Shown here: positions 1-12,504 of the stretch, in pieces
Layout of the letters: the number at the start of each line of letters is the position of its first letter
Position numbering within the stretch: the first letter of the stretch is position 1
Assembly (NCBI GenBank): GCA_902806565.1
Contig: CADCXA010000015.1
Location: 434,001-498,000, forward strand
From: Hypoxylon rubiginosum
Taxonomy: Eukaryota; Ascomycota; Sordariomycetes; Xylariales; Hypoxylaceae
Direction: 5' to 3'
DNA: 64,000 nt
Translations under genes and position numbers: made by a program
The notes under the pieces: generated by a model
What the model was told of the DNA's origin: nothing
What the model saw: only the letters and a program-made list of their open reading frames with translations
Database searches by the model: none

Positions 1-79
1 TGGGATCATTTTGATATTTCATTTCTAGTCATTCCTTTTATATTTTCAGCTAGTTACGTTCACCTTCATACCTACAATC

Positions 80-1541
80 ATGAAGGTCGTAAACACCGCC
101 GCCGCCGTCGCGGCGTACGTTCTGTGCTGCCAGGACCTGGCATCGGCTGGCCCTGTGCGCGTCCAGAAGCGTGGAACGCTGGATCCTCTCTTCGAGATTA
201 CGACCCTCGGCGGGATGACGTTTAAGATCAGCCAGGTTCCGAATAAGAAGTTTTACGGCCAGCACAAGGGACGAGGTTCGATGGCTATGGCTAGAGCGCT
301 CTCGAAATACGGCGCTGCTATTCCTGACGACCTGCTCTCCACTATAGAGCAGATCTTGGAGGAACTAGGATTGCTGGGAAACAATGGATCTGGAAATAAT
401 ACGAATGATGATCCTCAAGGTGCATATTTTCTTCAGTTTCTGAATTCCCCCCTACGGTTGCTTATAGGTTTCTAGGCGAGGTGGCGGCAACGCCCCAGAT
501 GTTTGACTCCGAATATCTCGCCCCGGTACAAATTGGCACTCCACCGCAGACTTTGAACCTGGACTTCGACACCGGTTCGTCTGATCTGTGGGTATTCAGT
601 TCCGAGACGCCAGCGAATCAGGTTATGGGCCAGGACGTGTGGGATATTGAGCAGAGCTCAACCGCCCGGTTGCAGTCTGGAGAGTCGTGGTCTATCAGTT
701 ATGGCGATGGTAGCAGTTCTAATGGTAATGTGTACCTCGATGTCGTATCGATCGGCGGCGTGACGGTCGAGGACCAAGCTGTCGAATCGGCCAGTAACGT
801 GTCACTGTCGTTTACGCAACGGCCTGACACGGATGGTCTTGTCGGGCTGGCCTTCGGCACCATTAACACGGTCCGACCTAATCAACAAAAGACGTTCTTC
901 GAGAACGCTGTCACAAACCTTGCATCCCCTCTATTCACAGCCAATCTAAGGAAAGCCGAACGTAAGTTGATTATAAATCGCGTGACCTCCATTTTGTTGA
1001 TTTGTGCTAACTGGTTGCAGCTGGCAATTACAACTTTGGCTTCATCGATACGACCGAGTTCACCGGCGATATCACATTCGTGCCGGTCAATTCATCATCC
1101 GGCTTCTGGCAGTTCACCGCGGAGGGCTTCTCGATCGCCGGATCGGCTGCCGTTTCCGCACCGCACCAGGCCATCGCGGACACAGGAACCACGCTCCTGC
1201 TCCTCCCGCAGGCCATCGCGGACGCGTACTACGCGCGGGTGCAGGGGGCCGTGAACGACGTGTCGGGGGCCGGAGGCTACATCTTCCCGTGCACGGCGAC
1301 GCTGCCCGACTTCGCGGCGGTGATCGGGGGCTACGAGGCGGTGATCCCGGGGGACTTTATCAACTTCGCGCCGGTGGACGGCGACACGTTCGAGAGCGCG
1401 ACGACGTGCTTCGGCGGCATCCAGGCGTCGCCCGCCGGCTTCCCGTTCGCCATCTACGGCGACATCTTCCTCAAGGCGCAGTTCGTCGTCTTCCACGGCG
1501 GCAACGAGGAGCTCGGGTTCGCTAGCAAGACCCTGCCGTGA
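80..1541 (+). CDS. Secreted pepsin-like aspartic protease (family A1), copy 1
   Basis: Three exons (80-419, 476-961, 1021-1541) give a protein of 448 residues. Introns of 56 and 59 nt have GT..AG borders and both are phase 1. The N terminus is a signal peptide (hydrophobic run ending near ASA, about residue 23) followed by a propeptide with a Lys-Arg at about 30-31. The mature enzyme begins near residue 125. Both catalytic aspartates are visible: DTGSSDLW (Asp about 145) and ADTGTT (Asp about 329), plus the flap motif ISYGDGS. By family it is a secreted acid endopeptidase of the endothiapepsin/aspergillopepsin type, here presumably for extracellular protein digestion. It is a paralog of the gene at 59064-60358, and the second intron lies at the homologous site. 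The first intron, at the propeptide/mature junction, is absent from that copy. The start is the first ATG, just before a clean signal peptide. Confidence 0.93.
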
Positions 1542-2801
1542 AAGGAAAAATGAATGAATGAATAGTGAATAGTTCGATGTTGGGGCTTGGGTTAATTGTA
1601 TTGTATATGACGCGGCTAGAGACGCTTATTGCATGGTTTTGGGGTTTGGATCCGAGTCTTGAGGTCCTGGAAGGAGAGGGAGAGAGAGAGCCCCGTATAT
1701 GGGGATATGAATGTTTTCTGAATTATAGAGCATGCGACGGTTGAAAAGACTACCTACCTAGGTATTATAGGAATTGATGATTGAAACGTGCGAATTCAAG
1801 ATAGGAGACTACCCAAGAGGTAGTTTTAGAGACGACAGTCAGATGAATGCTGAATCGGAACCGCGCTTGAGCCGACATTCCAGATGGATCTACCCATCTT
1901 ATCAGATTCGGCACTTCGGCCGCTCGGATCGTCCCGACTTAAGACTAGCTATAGCTATTTTTATTAATCTAGATTCCGGGATCGCGAAATACAACAATAT
2001 CGAGATGGGATTTCGCGGGGTTTCACCAGCTCGTACACCGCGTTTTTTTGTTACCTCTCCTGGCCTCGCCCTCGCCTGACATCACACCACCTGGCTCCCC
2101 ATCCATCCGCCCGCCGGTCGCCGTGGCTTACCTAGGTAAGTAGCTCTTAAGCTATCTCATGTATGTTGGTGGAACAGCACAACAAGTCAGTCATAAGAAA
2201 AGAAAAAGTATAGCAGCATCAAGTTTTTTTCTTTTTTTTTTCTTTGTCCAACTGTCCTCTTCTAGTCGTAACCTATAAAGTGATTGACTATTCGTCAGGT
2301 AACTCGGAGATTATAGCGGCCGTTGGGCTTCAACAACAATTGAAAACAAGGCAAAAAAGAAAAAAAGAAAACTTTACTTCCCCCTTTTTTCGAATCGACT
2401 CGCGGCTACGTGGAATTGGGCATTTGCTTGCCGCCCGGACAGTTCTGACCGGACTCCTACGTGTATGTACAACACATACACACACACACACATCTCTACT
2501 AGTTTCGCATCATCCGCGCTTGCTTGCTGTGTTATATCCGAGGGATTCGCTTGCTTACCTATATGGTTATCCGGTCCTAACCTTCTTCGAACTACTCGTT
2601 CATATTTACACGTCTTACGGTTTTACGGTTTTTACCTCTCCCTCAACCTATTGTGTCTAGAAATAAACGCAATTCCCAATAACCCCATCCCATCCCCACC
2701 CTTATACCCCCTTTTCCCCTTCCTAGAAAAAAAAAACCCCCCCCTAAAAAACCGTAACTATAAGCCTCCTTTAAAAGCGCTACCTCTCCGCCCTCCCACG
2801 C
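1542..2801. other. Intergenic; left flank of the retrotransposon
   Basis: No gene is supported here. The stretch has poly-T and poly-A runs and a short CA microsatellite near 2476-2492. A palindrome TACCTAGGTA occurs at 1755-1764 and again at 2129-2138. The last 30 bases may be the displaced 5' part of the luciferase-domain gene that resumes at 10256. Confidence 0.6.
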
Positions 2802-2806
2802 CCGGA
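2802..2806. repeat. Target-site duplication, left copy (CCGGA)
   Basis: The five bases CCGGA directly precede the left terminal repeat. The same five follow the right terminal repeat at 10256-10260. A 5-bp duplication is normal for LTR retrotransposon integration. Confidence 0.85.
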
Positions 2807-2917
2807 TATCATGTGATAACCCCGCCACAGGTATATATAAATATTATATACTAACGTATTAATATAAATATTTAAATAATATATCTTTATAAAATTTAAT
2901 GTTTTATATGTTTAATA
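2807..2917. repeat. Left LTR (111 bp)
   Basis: It aligns without gaps to 10145-10255. By hand count there are 20 differences, all transitions and no transversions. The first 25 bases keep their C and G (CCCCGCC run and GG), whereas the inner part carries the T/A states. It begins with the near-palindrome TATCATGTGATA. Confidence 0.88.
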
Positions 2918-5900
2918 ATTAATAGTTTTATATTATTATAATAAATGTTTTTTTTTTTTTTTTAATATTTATAATTTAAAAAATAGTTTATTAACTTTAT
3001 ATTTTTTTTTTAATTAATATTTTAAAAAAATAATTTATTAGTTTTTTATGTTATTTTATTTATTTAAAAAAAATATTTTATTAATTTTTTTTGTTTTTTT
3101 TTTATATTTAAAAAAGTAATTTATTAACTTTTTATTTATTTTAATTTATTTTAACTTTTTTTTAATTGGTTTTAAAAAGATTATATTTATAGTTAAAAAA
3201 AATAAAAAATATTTATAATAATTTATTTATATTAATTATTTAAATATTAATTTTATTTAAAAAATAAATTTTAATTTTATTAAAATAATTATATTTTTAA
3301 TAAATAAAAATAATTTAAAAAGTTTTTATTTTTTATTTTAAGTTAAATTTAAAAAACGATTTTATATTTTTTTTAAAAACTAAAAAAAAAAGTTTTAATT
3401 TTATTAATTTCTTTTTAATATATTATTAAATTTAAATAAGTTATTATTTAATTTATTTATTAAAAATTTAAATTTTAATTTAATTTTTTTTTTTAAATTT
3501 AATAGTTTATAATTATCTTTTATTTTATTAAAATAATCTTTATTATTAATATCATTTTAATTTATTTAAATTAACCTTTTTTTTTTTTTTTTATAAATAT
3601 ATTAATAATAATTTATTTATATTATAATGTTTTTTATTTATTTATTTAAATTTTAAATTTTTTAAACTTTTAATTATTAAATTATTATTATAGTTAAATA
3701 AACTTTTTTTAATTAAAATTTATTTTTTTTAGGTTTTTTTAATTTAATTTATTAAAAATAATTAAATTTAAGTTTTTAAATATTACTTTTAATAATTATT
3801 AGTTTATAATTTAATTTAATAAATACTTTTTTTAAGTTTAAATTTTATTAATATATTTTAATTAATTAATTATTTTTTAAGTTTAAATGTTTTAAAATTT
3901 ATAAAAATTAATAAAATTATAATTAGATTTTAATGTTAAATGTTTATATTTATTTATTATAATAATAATATATTTAGTTTTAATTTTTTAAAACTTAATT
4001 AAAATAATATTAATAAAAATAATAATTTTTTTTTAATTTCATTTAAATATTTTTTTTTAATTTTGTTTTTAGATTTTTTTGTTTTTTTTATTTTTTTTAT
4101 TAATAATAACTTATTAATAATAAATTTAATAACTTAGTTTTTTATTTAAACCTTTATTTATATTATATTTTAATTTAATAGTTATAACTTTTTAAATAAA
4201 AATAATAACTTTTTTAAAATAAATAAAATTAAATATTTTAATTTAATTTTTAAAGATTTAAATTAAATAAATATAATTATTTAAAAAAAATATAATATTT
4301 TTATAAATGTTTTTATTTTTATTAACTAATTAATAGATTTTATTATTTAAAATAATAATATTAAAATTAAAGTTATTTAAATAATTTATTTTTAATAAAT
4401 TATTTTCTTTTAATATATTATTAAATTAATAAATATAAAAAAAAAAGTTTTTTAAATTAATACCATCGCTTTTATTTATAAATATTTTTAATTTTAATTT
4501 AAAAAAACTATTAATAAAGTTTTTTAAAATTTAAAAAAAAAACAGTTTATAATTTATAATTTAAATTAAAATAAAACTTTTAAATTTTTTATATAAAATA
4601 TTATTTATAATATTAAAATATATAACTTTTTTTTAAAAAGTTAATTAATATATATTTTTAAGTTTTTTAATATTAAAATTTAATTTTAATTAAAAAAATC
4701 TATAAATAAAATAACATTTAATAAATTTTTAAATTAATTTAATAAAAAAAAAAATATTATTTAAAAAATTACTAAAAACTTTTACCCTTTAAAATAAACA
4801 TTAAATACTTTTTAAATATTTATTTATTATAATAAACACTAGTAATATTTTTTTAATTATTATAATAAAATTAATAAAAGTTTTTAATTATAATATAATA
4901 ATTAATAAAATAATTACAAGTAAAATTAAAATATATAAAATTAATATTAATATTAAAATTAATATTAATATAATTAACAGTATTAATAAAATTAATATAA
5001 TAATTATAATAATTTTTATTAAAATTATAATTAAAACTATAATTAAAATTATAATTAAAACTTTTAATAAAATTTTAATTATAAAAAATAATAACTTAAT
5101 ATTAATTAGTTTAAATAAAATTAAAATTATTAATATTAATTTATATTAATTAATTAAATTTAACTTTTTTATTTTATATTGTTTTTTTTTATTAATTTTT
5201 AAACTTAAAATATATAAAATTTTTTAAATTAATTTATATATTATTTAAATAAATTTAACTTTTAATAAAATTAAGTTTTTTTTTAAAACGTTTTTAATAT
5301 TTAAAATATTTAAAGTTTTTTTTTTAATAACTTTTTTTAAAATTTTAATTTAATATCTTTTCCGGAAAATGTTTTTTATATTAAATATTAAAATTTATTA
5401 ATAAACTATAAACTTATTTTTAAAGGTTTTAATTTTTTATTTACAAGAAAAAATAATAATAATAATAATATTATTAATTTTAATATTATTTATTAATTTA
5501 TTAAAATTATTTATATTTATTATTAAACTTTTTTTTTAAATTATAATAAACTTTTTTTATATTTTTATTAATATTATATATTAATATAAAAAGTTTTTTA
5601 ACTTAATTTTATAAATTTTATTAATATTATATTAATAAATTAATTATTTTAATAAAATATTAATTATATATAAATTATAATATTAATTAAACTTTTATTT
5701 ATTAAAATTTATTATATTAATAATAAAATAAACTTATTTTTTTTATTTAATTTAAAATATAAATTATTTAATTTAATTAATTTATTATAACATTTTTTAA
5801 TTATAATTAAATTAAAATTATAAATTTTTTTATTTTTTATTAACTTAAAATTAAACTTAAATATTAATTTTATTTATAAATTTAAAACTTACTTTAAATT

Positions 5901-8900
5901 TTTTATTATAATATCGTTAGATTTTAAATATAAAAAAGATATTTATAATAATATAAATTATATAAAAATTTTAATAAATAAAACTTAGGTTTTTTAATAT
6001 TATTTTAATATTAAAATTTAAAAAAAAACTACTTTTATATTTATATAAAATATTATTTTTAATTAATACACCGTTTATAAATACGTTATTTTACGTTTTT
6101 ATTTTAAAAAAGTATAAAATTTATAGCTTATTATTATCATTTTTATTTAAAAAATTATTTTAATTAATAACCTTTAAATTTATATATTTTTAAATATAAA
6201 TATTTTTAATGTAAAATAAATTAATATTTTTTTATTATAAAAAATTATAATTATTTAATTTTATAAAATTATTATTTTATTATTAATTATTTTAAATAAT
6301 TAAAACTAAGTTAAAATTTAAATAATAATTATTTATAAATATATTATTTTATTTAATTATTTAAAACTTATTAACATTTTATATTTTATTTTATTTAATT
6401 AAAACTTAATTTTTAAATTATTATTAACTTAAATTTCTTATTTTATAACTATTATTAATAATAATATAATTAAGATTTTAATTTATAATAATTTATTTTA
6501 ATTTATTATATTATTTAAATATAATTTTATAAATTATTTTAAATTAATAAAATAAAATTATTATAAATATTATATTATTAATAATTAAGTTATTAAGTTA
6601 GTTATTTATTATTTTTCTTAAAAAAATTCCTTTAATTTAATTAAAATATTTAATTTATTTTTAGATTTTATTAGTTTTTATATAAAAAATTCTATTAAAT
6701 ATCTTTTTAATATAATAATTTTTTAAAACCTTAAAAACCTTAAAACCTTTTAAATTTTTTATAAATTAATATTTAATTTTAAAGATGTTTTTAAAAATAA
6801 AAACTTTATTAATATTTTAAAAAATAAACTTTTATATTTTAATTTAAAGTTAAACTAAGAAAAATAATTATTAAAAAAATATAAACTATATATATTTAAC
6901 GTTAAAAACCAAGCTTTAATTAAAATTATTATTATTAAATTAAAAACTTAAAAATATATTATATAAATAAAAAACTTAGTTTTTTTTTTTAATATTAGTT
7001 TTTATTATTTATAAAAATATTTTTACCTTAAAAAATAAAATTAAAAAAAAAATTTAAATAATTATTAATATAAAAGTTTTTAATAATATAAGTTTTAATA
7101 ATTATTATTTTATAAAATTTTAAGATTTTATATTTATTAAAATTAATAGTAAGTTATTAATAATTATTTTTAATTATTTAGTTTTTTATTATTAATAAAT
7201 GGTTTATTTTTTTATTTAATGGTTTTTTATTATTATTATAATAAAAAGTTAATATATTTTTAAATATTTTATTATAAAATATAAAAATAATAATATTTAT
7301 ATTTAAAAATAAATAAATATATTATTTAAAAATATATTAATAGTTAATTATTATTATAATAATATTTATATAGTTTTAAATTTTTTAAATAAATATATAT
7401 TTAATCTTATTCTTTTATTTAATTTATTAAAATTTAAAAATATTTTTATCGGCCTTTTTAAATTATTTATTAGTTTTTTTAATATAGTAATATTAAACTA
7501 TATTATTAACTTATTTAATTTATTTATTATTAAAAAACAATTAATAGTAATTATTAAGATTATTTTTTTTTTATTTTTAAAAGATTTTAAGATTTTTATA
7601 AATTTATTTAAATATATATATATTAATATTTTTTAATATATTAAATTAATTAAATTTTTAAAACGTTATAAGATTTTATTATTTTAAATAAACCCTTAAA
7701 ATAATAAAATAATATAAAAATATAAACTTTAAATATTTAATATTTTATTAAATATTTTTATAAAATTAAAAAAAATTTTATTTAAAACTATTAAAAAAAC
7801 TTTAATAAAATATACTTTATTTTATTTTTTTAACTTAATATAGATTTTATATATTAATTTTAATATATTTTATATAAATATTAATATTTTTATTTATTAT
7901 ATTATTAAAAAAACTTTATTAAAATTATTTTAAAATAATAAGTTTATTATTTTTACTTTTAATATTATTATTTAACTTATTATATTTTTATTAAAAACTT
8001 TAATTTAAATTAAAAAGAAATATTAATTAATTAAAATAAAAGTTTTAAAATTTATTTAAACTTTATAAAAAATTAAACATTATATTAATATTATTTAAAA
8101 AAAAATATATATTTTTATTAATTATTATATAATTTTAAATATAATAAAATAAAATAATTTAATTAATTTCACGGTTATAAATAATAAAAACTTTTATTTA
8201 ATATAAATTATAAAATTTATATTTAAGTTTAAGTTTATTATTTTATATAAACCTAAATGTTTATATATAATTTTAAACATATTATTAAAGTTTTTAACTT
8301 TTAATAATTTAATTTTAATTAAATTTAATAATTTTAATATTTTATTAAATAATATAAATAAATATTAAAGTTTATTAATATAAAATAACAATTTTTAAAC
8401 CCTTTTTAAATTAATTTTATTTATAATTTATTTTATTTATTTATATAATAATAATTTTTTTATTATTAAATTATTTAAATTAATAAGTTTTATTTAAATA
8501 ATATTAAAATTTAAAAATAAAATATATTAAAACTATTTATATAATTTTAAATAAAAATTAATATTAAAAATAATTAAAATAAATATAAATTTTTAATAAA
8601 ATATAATAATTTTATTTTTTATTTTAAAAAATAAACTCCTTTAAAAATAATTAAAAATTTTTAATAAGTTTTATATTTTTTAAATTTATTATTTAAATAT
8701 TTTTAAATTAATTTATAAGCTTAATTATATTAGTTTTAAAAAAATAAAAAATTAATTTAATTATTTTATTATTAATAAAAAAGAATTTTCTTAATTTATA
8801 AAAAGTTATTTAAAATATATTTTAATATATTAAAAAATATATAAGTTTTATAATTTAATATAATTTATTATTAGATTTTTTTGTTTTTTTTATATAATTA

Positions 8901-10144
8901 CTTTTAATTTAATTTTTAGTTTATTAATATTAAAATATAAAAAAAATATATTAATAATTTAAATTAATAAATTTTTAAAAACTAATTTATTAATATTTAA
9001 TTAATATAATTAATTAATATAAAAATAAACTAATATTATTTTTAATATATTATTAAAAATTAATTAAAATATTTTAAAAATAATTATTATAAATTATAAC
9101 TTTAAATTTATAATTAATTTTTAGTAAATATTTTAATATTACGTTAAAATAAAATTTTTTTTTATTATAATATATTATACTTAAACTAATAAATAAATAA
9201 AAAAATTTATTTTTTAAATTAAGTTTATTTTTTAATATTATTTTTATATTTTAAAAAATTTAATAAATTAAAAATTAAGTTTTTTATAACTTTAATATAA
9301 AATAAATTTTATAAAGTTTTTAATAATATAATATAATTTTTTAAAAATTATTATAAAATTTAATTTAAATTTAATTATTTTTTAACACTTTTAATTTAAT
9401 TAGTTTTATTATTTTAAATAATAATTTATAATATTATTATTTTAATATTAATAATAATTAAAAAATATTATAATAATAAATATAAACTTATATTTTTTAT
9501 TATTAAAAATAAAATAATATTTTAATTATATAAAAGTTATAATATTTTAATAATAATAATATTAAATTAAAAATTAAATTAATAATTTATTAGTTTTTTT
9601 AAAATAAAAAAATAAATAAATTATTTAATTTATAAACTAGTTTTTTTAACTTATTATAAAATTTATAATATTATTTTAATAGATTATTTAAAATTAATAT
9701 TACTAATAAATATTTTTAAATAATTTTTATTTTATTTTAAAAAAGTTTATATTAAAATTTATAATTAATATATAGTTTATTAAAATAAAAATAAATAAAA
9801 AAATAATAAGTTTTTTATAAAATATATTAAATTAAATAATAAATATATATAATAATTATTAAAAAATTAAATTAATAATAACGTTAATTAATTAATTATT
9901 AACTTTTAAATAAAAAATAAATTTTAAATTAATTTATTAAATTATTAATAAAAAATCTTTTATTAATATATTAATATTTTTATTAAAATATTAATAATTA
10001 TTAATAATAAATTAGAATTTTAATAAAAAATTATTATTAAAATATTAATATTTATTAATAATTAATTAAGATTTTTTTTTTTATTAAAATTTTTAATTAT
10101 ATTTAGTAACAATAAAAATATTATTATTTTTTAAAAAAGGTAAT

Positions 10145-10255
10145 TATTATATAATAATCTTATTATAAATATATATAAGTATTATATGTTAACGTATTAA
10201 TATAAATACCTAGATAATATATCTTTATAAAACTTAATGTTTTATATGTCTAATA
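10145..10255. repeat. Right LTR (111 bp)
   Basis: This is the partner of 2807-2917. Here the inner (left) 25 bases are converted to A/T and the outer (right) part keeps C and G, for example ACCTAGAT near 10207-10214. That is the mirror image of the left LTR and shows RIP fading toward the element's edges. Confidence 0.88.
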
Positions 10256-10260
10256 CCGGA
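10256..10260. repeat. Target-site duplication, right copy (CCGGA)
   Basis: This is an exact copy of 2802-2806 immediately after the right LTR. Base composition changes here from nearly pure A+T to G+C-rich coding sequence. Confidence 0.85.
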
Positions 10261-11206
10261 CCTCCTCCTCCGCGCGAACCAAAAACCCCTCCTCGTAGCG
10301 GCCGGCCTCGCCGTCGCCGCCACCCCCTTGCTCGCCTACGCCTGGACGTGCTACCAAGAGTGGCTGACCCTGGGCCGCGGCGGCCCGCCCTACAACGTCC
10401 TGGGCTGGCTCGCGCAGGCGCTCATGCAGCCCTTCGCGCGCCGCGACACGCGGGTCCCCGTGCCGCCGCCGTACCGGACCGCGGCGGACGTCGCCGCCGC
10501 CCTGTACCCCTCCTCCGGCAGCGCAGCCACCAGGTCGTACCTAGCGGCGTGGGCGCGCGGGCGCAGGAGGAGCGGGGACAGGCCCGGCGTGCCGACGTTC
10601 GTGGCGCCGCAGCGGCAGGCGACGGAGAAGGGCGGGGAGGAGGGGGTGCGCAGGCAGAAGGCGTTCCTGGCCGCGCTGGCGCGGGCGAACCCGGGGCTTT
10701 TCGAGATGCGGGATAGCGGGCTCGAGGGGCCGCTGCATCAGGCGTTGTTTCTGCGGTCCTTTCCCTCCTCCTCTTCTTCTTCCACCTCCACTTCTTCCTC
10801 CTCTCCTTCCTCTACCACCGCCTCGGCGACAAAGACGGATGAGGAAGAAGCAAAGAAGAAGAAGAAAAAGGAAAAGGAGGCGAAGGACCTCGAGCTGCGG
10901 ACGCGCCTGGGCCGCGGGACCCGCGGCGAGTTCGCACACGTGCACGGCGAGGGATCCACGCACGTGACGGTCAGCGCGGCGGACGCGGCGGCGCTGATCG
11001 GAGGGGGGTGGGCCGAGCGACACAAGCTGAGCGGCGTGGGGGGGAGGCGCGCCATGATACCGTTCGGGTACGTGCTGATATACGCGCCGCGCCGCGGTGA
11101 GGGTGAGGATGGCGAGGACGAGTTCGAGTTCTGGAAGGAGGTCGTGGTCGCGGGGGCGCGGTACGCGGCGGAGGGGGGCGGGGTCGAGGTCGTGGTTCCG
11201 GAGTGA
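10256..11206 (+). CDS. Luciferase-domain protein (fungal, PF17648-like), 5' end cut by the retrotransposon
   Basis: The frame is open from the element boundary to a TGA at 11204-11206, but no ATG lies near its 5' end; the first in-frame ATG is at 10424. The readable N terminus has a membrane-type helix (about 10287-10339), then an LGxGGxPYNVLGW motif. Next come a conserved PTFVAPQRQ segment and a GPLHQALFLR segment. After a Ser-rich then Lys/Glu-rich low-complexity stretch (about 10755-10890), GEFAHVHGEGSTHV and WAERHKLSG follow, ending with a VLIYAPR segment. These match the fungal family annotated as luciferase domain (PF17648, recalled), whose biochemical role is unknown. Removing the element and one CCGGA copy would continue the same frame upstream for about 10 more codons to 2777, where a TAA or an AG acceptor lies. 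So the insertion probably fell in or beside the first coding exon. It may be expressed from an internal start, from element-driven transcription, or not at all. Confidence 0.75.
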   Translation, partial: PDLLLRANQKPLLVAAGLAVAATPLLAYAWTCYQEWLTLGRGGPPYNVLGWLAQALMQPFARRDTRVPVPPPYRTAADVAAALYPSSGSAATRSYLAAWARGRRRSGDRPGVPTFVAPQRQATEKGGEEGVRRQKAFLAALARANPGLFEMRDSGLEGPLHQALFLRSFPSSSSSSTSTSSSSPSSTTASATKTDEEEAKKKKKKEKEAKDLELRTRLGRGTRGEFAHVHGEGSTHVTVSAADAAALIGGGWAERHKLSGVGGRRAMIPFGYVLIYAPRRGEGEDGEDEFEFWKEVVVAGARYAAEGGGVEVVVPE

Positions 11207-12504
11207 GGGAGGGAGAAGAGGAGAGGGCATGAACTGAAAAAAGGGACAATCGCCGTGAGAAGTGCGAGCTCGCTCGTTCGTTCGTTGTGTAAGTTGTGGT
11301 AGTAATTAGAGGGTACGGGTTTTGTTTTTGATTCGGGAGCTCGTAGTACACACGCGCGCGCGCACGATGTTCTAGGCTATGGTATTAGAGAGAGCTAGCT
11401 GGTTTGGTTCGCTAGTATTATCTCCGGGATGCGTCGTTCGTCGGGCTATAGCTGTGTTAATAGATTTGGAGGAGACAGACACTCCTATAGTTAGCTTGCG
11501 CTGGAGCCGGGGTTTACTTGACTGAAAACCCTCAGATCTGGTATTCCTTAAGAGGTATATTCGTGTATAATATTTACTAGGAGACTCTCCTCCTATCGAA
11601 GAATCATACTATCACCACTGTCATTATCGGCTTTGCTCAAGGACTTCGCTGTAGAATTAACTAGTTACCCACAATACGCAATCTATCCACCTACCTTCGT
11701 AAATACGGTCACTCTTCCAGGCTTAGTTAGTTCCCGTCAAAAAGCAGAACCTCATGAAATGTATCCATGTGCGTTTTAAAAGCACCGTAGTTTGAATATA
11801 TGATCATAGGGCCAGCCCCCCTTTTCACGGTCGTGTAGACTCATTACGCAAGAGAATAGCAGTTCGGCATCTTAGAGAAATCGGACATTTGAACCGTCAT
11901 GCCACGCCCATTTATCCGATAGGTCCACTCTAGTTGGTCCTATGACAGTGAACCACGTAGGATTGCCAATCATGAGTTAGGTCGTGTTATTAGAAGAGTT
12001 GATTTCTTGGTGACACCCGTCGACACTCCTTAACTATAACTCTCGCGAACAAATCAGCTAGGCTTCTCGAGTCTCGCGATGCCGTGGCAGCGCTAGAACG
12101 GTAAACAACATCTATCCGGGACCCTGAAGGTCCGCCCGTAGCCGTGGCTTCTCCCCTCCTATGTAACACACATAAAAACAACAAAAAAGACATCGACAGG
12201 CGTGGGTATGATATAGTGTATGCGTGAAAAAACCTCGTCATTTGCTCCTCTAGCTTCCGATTAAAATCAAAATTCATACGAGAGAGATATGAGAATAGGG
12301 GAGAGATGCTCTGTAGATAAAAAACATGCTGACAGATGACAAAGTCGTCATCTAAAACGTAAACGAGCAAAGGGTATTTTGCTCATTCTTTCCTTCTAAG
12401 CGTGTCGCTTATCGTGGTCTCGTGGCAGATTTGACGCGTTAAACACAAGATTAAATAAATAAATAAAGGAAAATTTAAACGTATTGGGACCGGAGACGGA
12501 AACG
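11207..12504. other. Intergenic between two convergent genes
   Basis: I see no gene here. The stretch holds the 3' flanks of the luciferase-domain gene and of the minus-strand caspase-like gene, with a short (CG)n run near 11353. Open frames in it are short and lack domain sense. Confidence 0.6.

Larger units (their letters stand above)
2807..10255. mobile_element. RIP-degraded LTR retrotransposon, about 7.45 kb
   Basis: Two 111-bp direct repeats (2807-2917 and 10145-10255) bound the block, and a CCGGA duplication flanks it. The interior is almost pure A+T with frequent stops in all frames, so no gag or pol domain can be read. Remaining cytosines are often in CpG (for example near 5360, 6070, 7450 and 8168), while CpA is almost absent, as expected from RIP, which targets CpA. 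A purine run at 10133-10140 lies 4 bases before the right repeat and could be the polypurine tract, which would orient the element left to right. The size fits a full Gypsy or Copia element, but the superfamily cannot be told. The termini read TATCA at the left and TAATA at the right. The right end was probably TGATA before RIP, so the usual TG..CA is not seen. Confidence 0.88.

Noticed and set aside
2807..10255. Very AT-rich block as a mitochondrial insertion or centromere
   Set aside because: The direct 111-bp ends, the CCGGA duplication and transition-only differences fit a RIP-mutated retrotransposon better. No mitochondrial gene could be read.
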